Source of the DNA: Gordonia sihwensis NBRC 108236
GTDB lineage: Bacteria > Actinomycetota > Actinomycetes > Mycobacteriales > Mycobacteriaceae
NCBI RefSeq assembly: GCF_000333035.1
Contig: NZ_BANU01000019.1
Coordinates: 1 to 64,000 of the forward strand
Length of the DNA: 64,000 nt
Reading direction: 5' to 3'
Position numbers and translations under genes: made by a program. The notes under the pieces are model-generated. The model did not search any database, was not told the DNA's origin, and worked only from the letters and a program-made list of their open reading frames with translations. Below are positions 38,179 through 48,917 of this stretch, piece by piece; position 1 is the stretch's first letter, and every line of letters starts with the position of its first letter.

Positions 38179-38259
38179 CGAATCAATCGCACCACGCGCG
38201 GCGGACCAGGCGCAGAGAATCGCCGAACCGCCCGGTGTCCGCGCCTGTCTCGCAGCAAC

Positions 38260-38733
38260 TCACAGCAGCGTGACGCCCCAGAGCAGCGCCCAGATCACCG
38301 CCACCAGAGCGAAGTACACCAGCAGCGCACGCCGCGACTCCGCCGCGGTCGGCGTCGAATGCAGTTGCACGCCACCGAACCGGGGGAACATGTAGGTCAG
38401 CTCCAGCAATTCGCCCGCACGGACCTCACCGGTGCACTCGGCGAGGTGCTTGCGTTCGGCGCCGCGTCGGATGAACACCCGGAAACGATGCGTTCCGGGA
38501 ACCACGGGGACTTCGATCCGGCCCCACTTGACCGGTGCCAGTTCGTAGCCGTCGACCTCCACGCTGATCGCCGAGGAGGCGAGCACGGGATTGAAGATCG
38601 CGAAGCCGCACATGATCGCCACCCCTTCGCCCAGGTACGGCCCCTGCGGCAGCATTCCGAATGCGAGCGGCCGCGGAAGCGGCGACGGGCCGGGCCCCCA
38701 CGACGGGTGACCGCCGGGCGGTGGTGCAGTCAT
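38260..38733 (-). CDS. Small membrane protein, unknown
   Basis: A 157-residue protein with a Pro/Gly-rich N-terminus, a central beta-rich domain (about 45-130; SSAISVEVDGYELAPVKWGRIEVPVVPGTHRFRVFI) and one C-terminal membrane helix (about 138-155). The middle part resembles carbohydrate-binding or PEGA-like small domains in pattern only. The start at 38733 is chosen over the longer open frame to 38850 because MTAPPPGGHPSW is a typical actinobacterial N-terminus. No function is proposed. Confidence 0.65.
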   Translation of the reverse strand: MTAPPPGGHPSWGPGPSPLPRPLAFGMLPQGPYLGEGVAIMCGFAIFNPVLASSAISVEVDGYELAPVKWGRIEVPVVPGTHRFRVFIRRGAERKHLAECTGEVRAGELLELTYMFPRFGGVQLHSTPTAAESRRALLVYFALVAVIWALLWGVTLL

Positions 38734-38860
38734 CGAGTCTCCGGTGGGTAGCCGATCGCGGTGATCCGAACCTAATCGGGACGGACCTCTCGCCGCGAGA
38801 GCGACCATTCGGACGGCGTACCCGCTCGGGTTCTCCACCGTGGCCCCCACAGCCGAACGG

Positions 38861-39619
38861 TCAGCGGGTGAACGAGCCCTCCAGCCGATTGCGCGAGCCG
38901 GGATGGATCAGCCGGGCCACACTCACCAGTCCGTGCTCGGACCAGGTCCGGCGCCGGATCAGCAGGCACGGCTCGGACCGTTCGATCTGCAGCAGCCGGC
39001 ACTCCTCGGGACTGGCCAGCACCGCCTCCACCACATGCTCTCCCCGGACCAGCGGAGCCACACGGCTGAGGTAATCGTTGGGCGTGAGTTCGGTGAAGTC
39101 CTGCGCGAGATAGTCGGGCGCCTCGGCAGGATTGACGAACCTGTCCTCGACCTGGATCGGCGTCTCGTCCTCGAAATGCACCAGCACCGAGTGGAACACC
39201 GTGGTGACCCCGACGGCTTCGCTCAACGGCGCCGACGCGGTAGTGGCCTTCTCTTCGCGCACCAGCACCACCTCGGTGCGGTGCCGGTGCCCGCGCTGCT
39301 GGATCTCGTCGGCGATGTTCTTCACCTCGAACAGCGGCGACGGCGCCTTCGTTCCCGCCACAAAGGTGCCCACGCCCATCATCCGGACGATCAGTCCCTC
39401 GCCGGTGAGTTCGCGCAGTGCCCGGTTGATCGTCATCCGGGAGAGCCCCAGCGCGTTGACGAACTGGTTCTCGGACGGCAGTTGATCGCCTTCGGACCAC
39501 CGGCCCGACCGGATCTGAGCCGAGACCAACCGCTTGACGCGCTCGTAGGCGGGAAGCGACTCGCCGCCGGGCTCGTCGAACAGAGCCGCGAGGTCCGCGT
39601 CGAGTTCGACCACTGCCAT
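38861..39619 (-). CDS. hutC: GntR/HutC-family repressor of histidine utilisation
   Basis: A 252-residue regulator with an N-terminal GntR winged helix (PAYERVKRLVSAQIRSGRWSEGDQLPSENQFVNALGLS) and a C-terminal UTRA ligand domain (about 100-245). HutC members respond to urocanate and release hut promoters. Synteny is the main support: the gene is 50 bp after the NAD-glutamate dehydrogenase gene and close to hutU-hutI-hutG. A TGTATAGACA site in the gdh-hutU gap and an 18-bp palindrome in the hutG region share one half-site and are its likely operators. Confidence 0.85.
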   Translation of the reverse strand: MAVVELDADLAALFDEPGGESLPAYERVKRLVSAQIRSGRWSEGDQLPSENQFVNALGLSRMTINRALRELTGEGLIVRMMGVGTFVAGTKAPSPLFEVKNIADEIQQRGHRHRTEVVLVREEKATTASAPLSEAVGVTTVFHSVLVHFEDETPIQVEDRFVNPAEAPDYLAQDFTELTPNDYLSRVAPLVRGEHVVEAVLASPEECRLLQIERSEPCLLIRRRTWSEHGLVSVARLIHPGSRNRLEGSFTR

Positions 39620-39669
39620 CGACCGCCCCTGTTCCTCGAGATCTCACCGGCCCACGAAGTCTACCGACC

Positions 39670-42600
39670 TCAGCCGGCCATCCGTCGCAGTTGCCGCGAC
39701 GCGACGGACAGCGCGGCCAGCCCGCGGTCGGCGGAGACGGGTATCCGGGCGACCTCGTCGAGCACGGCCCGCGCCCGGCTCAGCCGGGACCCGTTGCGCT
39801 CCTCCCAGTCCGCGATCATCCGTTCGGGACCGTCGCCGGCCACCGAGTGCATGAGAACGTCGAGGGTAAGGACTCGCACGCTGTCGTACAACTCATCCCG
39901 CAGCGCCAGCCGCGCCAGCGTGTCCCACCGGCTCTCCGTCGGCAGCGCCGACACCCTGCCGAGCAGCGGAACCAGGCCCACGTGTTCGCACAGTCGGAAG
40001 TACAGTTCCCCCGCGACGGACAGTTCGCATCCGGCCCGGTCGGCGATCTCGACGACGTCGAGCAGACCGAACCGATCCAGCACCAACTCCACGTCGCGCA
40101 CCAGCTCTTCGGGCGCACCGCGGCGCGCGATCGCGCGCGTACGGTCGTGCAGGTTGGTGCGGTCGGCGCCCACCAGCCAGCCGCCGAGCAGTTCCGACGC
40201 CCTCGCGATCCGCTCGCGGAACCGCGCGATCTCGGCACCGACCGCCAGCGGCTGGGGACGACGATTCAGCATCCAGCGCGCCGCCCGGTCGAGCAGCCGC
40301 CGGGAGACCAGCACGATTTCGTCGGCGACCGCGGCGGGGACATCGGCCGTACCGATGCGCGACCAGAGCTCCGGCAACCCGAACACCTCCGTCACCACGA
40401 CGAACGCCCGCGCGGCGTCGTCCGTGGACGCCCCCACCTCCTCGGCGAGCCGGAAGACGTAGGCGAGGCCACCGCCCGCGACCACGCGGTTGGTCAGTTC
40501 GGTCGCGATGATCTCGCGGCGCAACCGATGCCGATCGATCGCGTCGGCGTGCGCGCGGTGCAGCGGCTGGGGGAAGTACTCGCGCAGGATCGGCACGCAG
40601 ACGCCGTGGTCGACGAGGTCGCCTGCCAGCAGTTGCTCTTTCAGTTCGAGTTTGACGTGCGCCATCAGCGTCGCGAGTTCGGGGGCGGCGAGGCCCTCCC
40701 CCGCCCGCTTGCGGGCGGCGATCTCGGCGCGGTCCGGCAGCACTTCCAATGCGCGGTCGAGCGCGCCTGCGGCCTCCAGTGCCGCGATCTGCCGGGCGTG
40801 CACTCCGAGTTGCGCCGGCGCCTCGGTGAGGGCGGTACCGATCACCGCGTTCTGGGAGACGTTGTCCGCCAGTACCAATGCCGCGACCTCGTCAGTCATG
40901 GCCGCGAGCAACCGCGCCCGCGCTTCGGCGTCGATCTCACCGGCGCCCACCAGGTCGTCCAGCAGAATCTTGATGTTCACCTCGTGGTCGGAGCAGTCCA
41001 CGCCGGCGGAGTTGTCGAGGGCGTCGGTGCCGACCTTGCCGCCGCCGCGCGCGAACTCGATGCGGGCGGCCTGCGTCAGGCCGAGGTTGCCGCCCTCCCC
41101 GATCACACGGGCGCGCAGGTCGCCGGCGTCCACGCGCACGGCGTCGGTGCCCTTGTCCCCCGCGTCGGCGTGAGACTCGGTGCCCGCCTTCACATAGGTG
41201 CCGATGCCGCCGTTCCACAGCAGGTCGACGGGTGCGCGCAGGATCGCCCGGATCAGCTCCGGCGGGGTCAGTTCGGTGACGGACTCGTCGAGACCGAGTG
41301 CCCGGCGCACCGGCGCACTGACCGGCACGGACTTCACGCCGCGCTCCCACACCCCGCCTCCCGCGCTGATGAGCGCACTGTCGTAGTCGGCCCACGACGA
41401 CCGCGGCAGCTCGAACAGCCGCCGCCGCTCCGCGTACGACGACGCGGCGTCCGGGTCGGGATCGAGGAAGATGTGCCGGTGGTCGAAGGCCGCGACCAGC
41501 CGGATGTGTTCGCTGCACAGCATCCCGTTGCCGAAGACGTCGCCGCTCATGTCGCCGATCCCCGCGACCGTGAAGTCCTCGGCACCGACGTCGACGCCGA
41601 GTTCGCGGAATCGGCGGGTCACCGCCTGCCACGCCCCGCGGGCGGTGATGCCCATCTGTTTGTGGTCGTAGCCGACCGAGCCGCCGGAGGCGAAGGCGTC
41701 GCCGAGCCAGAAGCCGTATTCGGCGGCCACCTCGTTGGCGATGTCGGAGAACGACGCAGTGCCCTTGTCTGCGGCCACCACGAGGTAGGCGTCGTCACCG
41801 TCGTACCGGACCAGGCCGGCGGCCGGAATCACGGCACCGGTGGCACGGTCGACGTTGTCGGTGACGTCGAGCAGCGAGCGGATGAACAGGCGGTAACCGG
41901 CAACGCCCGCCGCGCGCAGCGCCGCACGATCGGCTTCGGCGTCACCGGTCGCGGCGGGCGGGCGGCGCAGCACGAACCCGCCTTTCGCTCCGACCGGAAC
42001 GATCACCGCGTTCTTCACCGCCTGTGCCTTCACCAGACCGAGGACCTCGGTGCGGAAGTCCTCACGCCGGTCCGACCAGCGAAGCCCGCCGCGGGCGACC
42101 GCCCCGAACCGCATGTGCACACCCGCCATCGACGGTGAGTGAACGAAGATCTCGTGTCGCGGGCGCGGCTGCGGCAGTTCGGCGATGGCGCGCGGATCGA
42201 GTTTGAGTGCCAGCGCCTCGCGTTCGGGCGTGGCGAAGTAGTTGGTGCGCACGGTGTTCCGCACCACGTCGACCAATGCGCGCAGGATCCGGTCCTCGTC
42301 GAGACCGAGCACCGTCTCGATCAGCGCCGATACCTCGGCCGCCGCGGCCTCGCCCCCGTCGCCGGTCGCGGCGGCCGGGTCGAACCGGGCGGTGAAGTAC
42401 CCGACGATCCCCGCGGCGATGTCCGGGTGACGGCGCAGGACGTCGGCGACGTAGGCGCTGCTGTACGGCAGTCCGCCCTGACGGAGGTATTCGGCGCAGG
42501 CGCGCAGCACGGTCACCTGTCGCCAGTGCAGTCCGGCGCGGGCCACCAGTTCGCCGAGCGCGTCCGGCTCGGTCCGTCCGTGCCACAGCGCCCGCACGGC

Positions 42601-43125
42601 GGCGGCGAAGCGCGCCGCGAAGGCCTCGAAACCGTCGGTCGGGGCGCTCGGGTAGCGGACCGTGAACTCGTACACCCAGCACGGCACCTCGGTCGGCGAG
42701 ACCAGCGCGTACGGACGCTCGTCGAGCACTTCGACGCCGAGACTCTGCAGCAACGGCATCACGTCGCCCAGCGACGCCGGCTGTCCGCCGACGTACAGCG
42801 ACAACCGGTGCCGGTCCGCCGCGGCCGGGTCGGCGGCGAGGCGGACATCCAGGTCCCCGGCGGCGAGCCCGGCCAGAACGTCCAGGTCCACGCGAGCGCG
42901 CCGAGGCTCGAAGTCCTGCTTGTACCCGGCGGGCAGCCCGGAGACGAACCGTGCGAGTGAGTCGCGGATGTCGGTCTGTGCGCCGTCGAGGGCCGCCTCG
43001 TCCCATCGGCGGAAGACGCGGGCGAGGGCGTCGTCGATCCCGCCCGCGGCGGTGTCTCCGGCGTCCGTGTGGTCGGCGTCGGTGTGGACGAGGGCGGCGG
43101 TGTCGGTGGGAGATGCGGTGTCCAT
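39670..43125 (-). CDS. gdh: NAD-glutamate dehydrogenase, large (short-N-terminus form)
   Basis: A 1151-residue member of the large NAD-dependent glutamate dehydrogenases (Bac_GDH), which oxidise glutamate to 2-oxoglutarate plus ammonia. Core blocks are RFGAVARGGLRWSDRREDFRTEVL, KAQAVKNAVIVPVGAKGGFV, GIGDMSGDVFGNGML and RVIGEGGNLGLTQAARIE. It is shorter than the common 1500-1650-residue type because the N-terminal regulatory region is reduced to about 300 residues. The start is the ATG at 43125; the open frame runs on to 44952 but only as antisense of hutU. Divergent from hutU and followed by hutC, it would burn the glutamate made from histidine. Confidence 0.93.
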   Translation of the reverse strand: MDTASPTDTAALVHTDADHTDAGDTAAGGIDDALARVFRRWDEAALDGAQTDIRDSLARFVSGLPAGYKQDFEPRRARVDLDVLAGLAAGDLDVRLAADPAAADRHRLSLYVGGQPASLGDVMPLLQSLGVEVLDERPYALVSPTEVPCWVYEFTVRYPSAPTDGFEAFAARFAAAVRALWHGRTEPDALGELVARAGLHWRQVTVLRACAEYLRQGGLPYSSAYVADVLRRHPDIAAGIVGYFTARFDPAAATGDGGEAAAAEVSALIETVLGLDEDRILRALVDVVRNTVRTNYFATPEREALALKLDPRAIAELPQPRPRHEIFVHSPSMAGVHMRFGAVARGGLRWSDRREDFRTEVLGLVKAQAVKNAVIVPVGAKGGFVLRRPPAATGDAEADRAALRAAGVAGYRLFIRSLLDVTDNVDRATGAVIPAAGLVRYDGDDAYLVVAADKGTASFSDIANEVAAEYGFWLGDAFASGGSVGYDHKQMGITARGAWQAVTRRFRELGVDVGAEDFTVAGIGDMSGDVFGNGMLCSEHIRLVAAFDHRHIFLDPDPDAASSYAERRRLFELPRSSWADYDSALISAGGGVWERGVKSVPVSAPVRRALGLDESVTELTPPELIRAILRAPVDLLWNGGIGTYVKAGTESHADAGDKGTDAVRVDAGDLRARVIGEGGNLGLTQAARIEFARGGGKVGTDALDNSAGVDCSDHEVNIKILLDDLVGAGEIDAEARARLLAAMTDEVAALVLADNVSQNAVIGTALTEAPAQLGVHARQIAALEAAGALDRALEVLPDRAEIAARKRAGEGLAAPELATLMAHVKLELKEQLLAGDLVDHGVCVPILREYFPQPLHRAHADAIDRHRLRREIIATELTNRVVAGGGLAYVFRLAEEVGASTDDAARAFVVVTEVFGLPELWSRIGTADVPAAVADEIVLVSRRLLDRAARWMLNRRPQPLAVGAEIARFRERIARASELLGGWLVGADRTNLHDRTRAIARRGAPEELVRDVELVLDRFGLLDVVEIADRAGCELSVAGELYFRLCEHVGLVPLLGRVSALPTESRWDTLARLALRDELYDSVRVLTLDVLMHSVAGDGPERMIADWEERNGSRLSRARAVLDEVARIPVSADRGLAALSVASRQLRRMAG

Positions 43126-43230
43126 TTCAAGGGACCCTTCCGCCGGATACCACGCTGCATCCGGCTGATCGTCGTGTCCGTTCGGGTGGTCGAACTTCTC
43201 GCGTCCCGGGACCGGTTTCGGAACCGCCCC

Positions 43231-43262
43231 TTGACACGAATCTGTATAGACAGGAATATACA
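43231..43262 (+). promoter_or_regulatory. hutU promoter with putative HutC operator
   Basis: TTGACA (43231-43236) is a good -35. TATACA at 43257-43262 is the best -10, though the 20-bp spacing is long. Between them lies TGTATAGACA (43243-43252), whose nine bases TGTATAGAC equal one half of the perfect palindrome at 46611-46628. A repressor bound there would block this promoter. The gdh gene starts 105 bp away on the other strand. Confidence 0.6.
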
Positions 43263-43332
43263 AGTCATACTTGCAGAACGTGAGCCAGTACACAACCACC
43301 GATAAACACGACGCAGAACACCAGGAGTTCTC

Positions 43333-45006
<1,674 letters not shown>

Positions 45007-45009
45007 CCG

Positions 45010-46206
45010 ATGACCTCAGACGGATCGGTTCTCATCACCGGCATCGGCACGTTGATCACCAACAGCCCGGAGCTCGGCGACGGTCCGCTGGGACTGCTCC
45101 ACGACGCCGCGATGGTCTTCCGCGACGGCGTCGTGGAGTGGGTCGGCCCCGCCGCCCGGGTTCCGGACGGCGCCGCGCACCACCGCTACGACGTGGACGG
45201 ACGCGCCGTGCTGCCGGGCTTCGTGGACAGTCACGCACATCTGGTGTTCGGCGGTGAACGCGCCGAGGAGTTCGCGGCCCGGATGACGGGCGAGCCGTAC
45301 GGCGCGGGAGGTATCCGTACCACCATCGCCGCCACCCGCGGCGCCTCCGACGACCAGCTCGACGCCAACATGGCGCGGCTGGTGCGCGAGGCGCTCGCCG
45401 CCGGGAGCACCACGATCGAATGCAAGTCCGGTTACGGGCAGGACATCGACACCGAGATGCGCAGCCTTCGCGTCGCGGGCCGGCACACCGGTGAGACGAC
45501 GCTGCTCGCCGCGCACGTGACGCCGCCCGAATACACCGGTCGCACCGACGATTACGTCGAGATGGTCTGCGAGCGGATGATCCCCGACTGCGCACCGCAC
45601 GCGAAGTGGATCGACGTCTTCTGCGAGACCGGCGCGTTCGACCGCGACCAGTCCGAGGCGGTGCTGCGTGCCGGCATCGACGCCGGGCTGACCGCGCGAG
45701 TGCACGGCAACCAGCTCGGCCCCGGCCCCGGCGTGCAGTTGGCCGTCGAGCTCGGCGCCGCGTCGGTGGACCACGTCACGCACACCACCGCCGACGACGT
45801 CGAAGCGCTGGCCGCGAGCAGCACGGTCGCGACCCTGCTGCCCACCGCCGACTTCTGCACGCGCAGCAGCAGATACCCCGACGCTCGCGCGATGCTCGAC
45901 GCCGGCGTCACCGTGGCGCTGGCCGCCGACTGCAATCCCGGCACCAGTTACACCACGAGCATCCCGCTGTGCATCGCGCTGGCCGTGCGGGAGATGCACA
46001 TGAGTCCCGACGAGGCGGTCTGGGCCGCCACCGCCGGCGGAGCAGCGGCCTTGCAGCGCAACGACATCGGCCGTCTGACGGTGGGATCGCGCGCCGACGC
46101 GATCGCACTGGACGCACCGTCGCACATCCATCTGGCCTATCGGCCGGGAGTTCCGCTGGTCCGCGAGGTGTGGAAGAACGGGGCACCCGTCCCCGCCCGA
46201 CACTGA
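45010..46206 (+). CDS. hutI: Imidazolonepropionase
   Basis: A 398-residue metal-dependent amidohydrolase that opens the imidazolone ring to N-formimidoyl-glutamate. The metal ligands are in [13 protein letters not shown] (HxH), later His residues in [14 protein letters not shown] and DHVTHTT, and the Asp in [24 protein letters not shown] is a substrate loop typical of HutI. It follows hutU after 3 bp and precedes the truncated hutG by 26 bp in one operon. It appears complete. Confidence 0.97.
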   Translation: MTSDGSVLITGIGTLITNSPELGDGPLGLLHDAAMVFRDGVVEWVGPAARVPDGAAHHRYDVDGRAVLPGFVDSHAHLVFGGERAEEFAARMTGEPYGAGGIRTTIAATRGASDDQLDANMARLVREALAAGSTTIECKSGYGQDIDTEMRSLRVAGRHTGETTLLAAHVTPPEYTGRTDDYVEMVCERMIPDCAPHAKWIDVFCETGAFDRDQSEAVLRAGIDAGLTARVHGNQLGPGPGVQLAVELGAASVDHVTHTTADDVEALAASSTVATLLPTADFCTRSSRYPDARAMLDAGVTVALAADCNPGTSYTTSIPLCIALAVREMHMSPDEAVWAATAGGAAALQRNDIGRLTVGSRADAIALDAPSHIHLAYRPGVPLVREVWKNGAPVPARH

Positions 46207-46232
46207 CAACCGAAGATTGAGAGGCACAAGCG

Positions 46233-46578
46233 ATGTCGATGACCGGACTCGTGGATGTGACGCCCGAACCGTGGTCGGGGCGAGACGACGGCCCGGGTGC
46301 CGGGCATGTGCGGTGGCATCACGTGGTGCGCCCGCTCGTCGCCGACGATCCGCCCGCCGCCGACTCCCCCGCCCCCACCACGATCGTCGGCTTCGCCAGC
46401 GACGAAGGGGTACGCCGCAACAAGGGCCGCACCGGAGCGGCGACGGGGCCCGGTGCACTGCGGCGCGCGTTGGCGCCGATGGCCCTGTCCGGACCGATCA
46501 GCGTCTTCGACGCCGGCGACGTCGCTGTCACCGACGGCGAGCTGGAAGCCGGCCAGGAGCGGCTCGGCCGGTCCGCAA
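46233..46578 (+). pseudogene. hutG: Formimidoylglutamase, 5' fragment only
   Basis: The first 115 or so codons match the N-terminus of HutG, an arginase/ureohydrolase-family enzyme: WSGRDDGPGAGHVRWHHVV, then IVGFASDEGVRRNKGRTGAATGPGALRRAL and FDAGDVAVTDGELEAGQERLGR. After this the sequence stops resembling the family, and the frame runs to a stop at 46688 with unrelated residues. A full enzyme has about 310-320 residues with the metal-binding GGGHE, DAHxD and SxDxDxxDP motifs; none is present. The last step of the pathway must be supplied elsewhere or is lost. Confidence 0.85.
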
Positions 46579-46997
46579 TGAGCATCGTTGTAAGTGACAC
46601 CAACCACGTTGTCTATACATGTATAGACGTGTGCTCCCGCTCGGTCAAGACCGCCGTCGCCGCATCGCCATGTCCGTCCGTCTCATGAGGACGCGGAGGC
46701 GGGGCCGACGCCGGATGCTCGAGCCGTCACAGCAGACGGAATACGTTGCGGCGGGCGATGTACGGACCGTCCGAGGAATGGTCGGGGCAGCGGGTCGGCG
46801 CCGCGTCAGCTCGCCCGACGACGTGGCGTTGAGACCGCGCCTGGTGCGGCGATCGCAGATGCACTCGTCGAGTGTCGCCATGCGGTGGACTCAGAGTCCG
46901 ATCGAGACGTCCGGAGTCGGGTGCGGGCGAGCCCGCACCTACTCGCAGATGTTGACTCACAGTTGCCTCGCAACGCGAAATCCCCCGGCCAGAAGCA
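46579..46997. other. Non-coding segment between hutG break and attL
   Basis: This 420-bp stretch has no convincing gene. The only open frames (46645-46881 minus, 78 codons; the end of the hutG frame) are Arg-rich and look random. It contains an operator palindrome at 46611-46628, a small perfect hairpin GTGCGGGC/GCCCGCAC at 46921-46938, and the tRNA-type terminator at its right edge. It may be a remnant of an earlier insertion at the same tRNA. Confidence 0.6.
46611..46628. promoter_or_regulatory. Perfect 18-bp palindrome, HutC-type operator
   Basis: GTCTATACATGTATAGAC reads the same on both strands. It contains TGTATAGAC, also present in the hutU promoter, and looks like two overlapping half-sites. 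It lies about 30 bp beyond the last recognisable hutG codon, with no intact gene next to it, so it is probably an orphan operator left by the deletion. Confidence 0.7.
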
Positions 46998-47014
46998 CTC
47001 TGACCAGGGGATTT
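46978..47014. terminator. Copy of the tRNA-Gly terminator at attL
   Basis: AAATCCCC...GGGGATTT forms a stem-loop of about 15 pairs. A near-identical hairpin follows the intact tRNA-Gly at 59038-59072, so this copy came with the att duplication or belonged to the original locus. Confidence 0.75.
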
Positions 47015-47061
47015 CGTGGAGCCGATGACGGGAATCGAACCCGCACTCTCAGCTTGGGAAG
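46998..47061. repeat. attL: 64-bp core with partial tRNA-Gly
   Basis: This copy is identical to 59057-59120. It holds the last 45 bases of the tRNA-Gly gene on the minus strand (47017-47061), after which the sequence diverges from the tRNA (GGCGTTTCC instead of GCTGATGTT). Similarity with the right end also extends about 25 bp to the left with a few differences. Confidence 0.93.
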
Positions 47062-47468
47062 GCGTTTCCGAGGCGTTCTCCGAGAGAGCACCACCAGCGC
47101 CGATCCGGCGACATTCGACGAATCGACGCAGGTCAGAGCACACGAATGACTACCAGCGGCGTACTGGCGGCTACCGCTGGATCACCGCCGGATTCCCCGC
47201 AGTGGCCGGGGTGGTGCCGGGGTGGCGGTGCCTCGGACGGTGGGTTTACGGTGGCAGCCATACCGCCGCGTGCAGGGCAGCGCCCGCCGCTGGTGGCCGC
47301 TCGCACCGCAGCTCGAAGCTAGGCAGGTTCGCAGAGCGCAGCAGTTACACGGGATCGGGTTGAGTTCGTCTCCAAAGTGAATAGGTCCGTTCGGTCAGCG
47401 ACCGACGTTCGCCGGCGAGTGTCGGCGATTTCTCGTCAGTCATCCGCTACCGAATTGGAGCACTTCGC
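47062..47468. other. Left end of the element, no gene seen
   Basis: These 407 bp lie between attL and the capsid gene. They contain a possible integrase arm site at 47205-47225, a 23-bp sequence (47114-47136) found again with one change at 50754-50776, and probably the capsid promoter. The open frames across it are short and Arg-rich. I see no gene. Confidence 0.6.
47205..47225. repeat. Arm-type repeat, left copy
   Basis: Two GCCGGGGTG units 2 bp apart. The same 21-bp arrangement occurs in the same orientation at 58999-59019 just inside the right core, so the pair frames the element. This is the usual place of integrase arm-binding sites. A single GCCGGGGTG also occurs at 50841-50849. Confidence 0.55.
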
Positions 47469-48704
47469 ATGAGCATCACCCGCCCGGCCGACAATCGGCC
47501 CTGGAACTCCCGCCCCTTCTTCTCTCGCCCGGCCCGCGAGGACGCTAGCGCCTTGGCGGTCCTCGACGTCGACGAGTTGTTCGCCTTCGGCGGCGACAGC
47601 GCTCGCGGCTACAGCAGCCAGGGCGACGTCCTCGTGTCGCAGACCAGCGACGGCGTCGACCTCAACCGACTGTGGGACGACGCAGCCGCCGCGATGAGCA
47701 AGTGGAATCAGCAGCGGTCCTCGTTGGCCGCGCTCGTTTCGTATCCGACGGTGAACGCCGCCGACGCGATTCCGCAGGTTCTCGGCGGCGATCACTTCGA
47801 GGAAGCATCCGAGTTCGGCGAGCCGACGGGCCTGCGAGCCGAACCGAACGCCACGATCCTCGGATACGATTTTACCGATTTCGACCTTGCGTCGCGTTTT
47901 ACCTGGAAGTTCCTTAGGTCCGCTTCGGCGGAACAGGTGCGCAGCGTCGTGAACCGCGCCTTCGAGTCTGACAATCGTCTAGTCACCGGCAGCATTCTTC
48001 GCCGTCTCTTCGACCCCGCCGAGAAGCTGAACGAGGTGGGCCACAAGGTCTACGGCCTCTACAACGGCGAAGACGGGATGATCCCGCCGTCGCACGCGGG
48101 CCAGGACTTCCCCGCCGAGGCTTCGCATTACCTCGTCAGCGGCAACGCCGTGCTCGATCCCGGCGACCTCGTGGACGCGATTAACGCGGTACGCAGCAAG
48201 GGATTCGGCACCGACGGCAGCTCGCGGCTTATCGTCCTGTGCCACCCGAACGAGGGCGAGATCATCTCGACGTTCCGCGCAGGCATCGAGTCGGGCGGCA
48301 TCGAGAGCAAGTACGACTTCATTCCGAGCGCCTCGGCTCCGGCGTACCTCGCCGCCGAGAACGTGGTCGGCCAGGTCGCTCCGGGCGAGTTCGGCGGCTT
48401 GGAGGTGCTCGGCTCGTACGGTCCGGCCTGGATCGTCCCGAGCTACTACCTTCCAGTGGGATACATCGCAGTGGTCGCCACCGGCGGACCGAACAGCAAC
48501 CTGAATCCGGTCGCGTTCCGCCAGCACCCCAACGCCGCCTACCAGGGCCTCCGCATGATCCCCGGACGCGACCAGCGCTACCCGCTGACCGATTCGTTTT
48601 TCCAGCGCAGCTTCGGAACGGGCGTCCGGTATCGCGGGGCAGCGTGCGTGGTGCAGGTCAAGGAGATCGGCGACTACGAGGCCCCGACCTGGGACTGGAA
48701 GTAG
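47469..48704 (+). CDS. Probable phage major capsid protein
   Basis: A 411-residue protein that I read as an HK97-fold major capsid protein of actinophages. The evidence is its overall pattern: a variable N-terminal arm, then RFTWKFLRSASAEQVRSVVNRAFE, GHKVYGLYNGEDGMIPPSHAG, YLVSGNAVLDPGDL, and a C-terminal block VLGSYGPAWIVPSYYLPVGY with NLNPVAFRQHPN and YQGLRMIPGRDQRYP, close to what I remember for phage capsid subunits. No protease precedes it, so the N-terminal arm may act as scaffold. It heads a three-gene run. The function is an assignment by resemblance, not certain; an encapsulin-like shell is the main alternative. Confidence 0.62.
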   Translation: MSITRPADNRPWNSRPFFSRPAREDASALAVLDVDELFAFGGDSARGYSSQGDVLVSQTSDGVDLNRLWDDAAAAMSKWNQQRSSLAALVSYPTVNAADAIPQVLGGDHFEEASEFGEPTGLRAEPNATILGYDFTDFDLASRFTWKFLRSASAEQVRSVVNRAFESDNRLVTGSILRRLFDPAEKLNEVGHKVYGLYNGEDGMIPPSHAGQDFPAEASHYLVSGNAVLDPGDLVDAINAVRSKGFGTDGSSRLIVLCHPNEGEIISTFRAGIESGGIESKYDFIPSASAPAYLAAENVVGQVAPGEFGGLEVLGSYGPAWIVPSYYLPVGYIAVVATGGPNSNLNPVAFRQHPNAAYQGLRMIPGRDQRYPLTDSFFQRSFGTGVRYRGAACVVQVKEIGDYEAPTWDWK

Positions 48705-48707
48705 GAC

Positions 48708-48917
48708 ATGTCGGCGAGCGCGCGCACTACGCAGCGCGACCACGACGGGCCGGGCGAATACTCCTGGGGACCGGGCCTGACCCCGCCCGACCTCCAGGAC
48801 GCCCGGCCCGACGAGGGCGGCCTCTATCGAGGGAAGTCGCCGGCGATCCCCGACGACACGGCGATGCGCGGCCTGGCCGACGAACTCGCCGACCGAGCCG
48901 AGTGGGGACGAGGATGA
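48708..48917 (+). CDS. Small acidic protein after the capsid gene
   Basis: A 69-residue hydrophilic protein rich in Asp, Gly and Pro (GPGEYSWGPGLTPPDLQDARPDEGG). It starts 3 bp after the capsid stop and overlaps the next gene by 4 bp (ATGA), so it is clearly part of the same operon. In phage genomes, small genes at this position are often head accessory or head-tail proteins, but the sequence has no motif to prove it. Family unknown. Confidence 0.7.
   Translation: MSASARTTQRDHDGPGEYSWGPGLTPPDLQDARPDEGGLYRGKSPAIPDDTAMRGLADELADRAEWGRG

Noticed and set aside
46645..46881. A 78-codon minus-strand frame as a gene
   Set aside because: It is Arg-rich without domain pattern or ribosome site, and lies in a segment where other frames are equally open.
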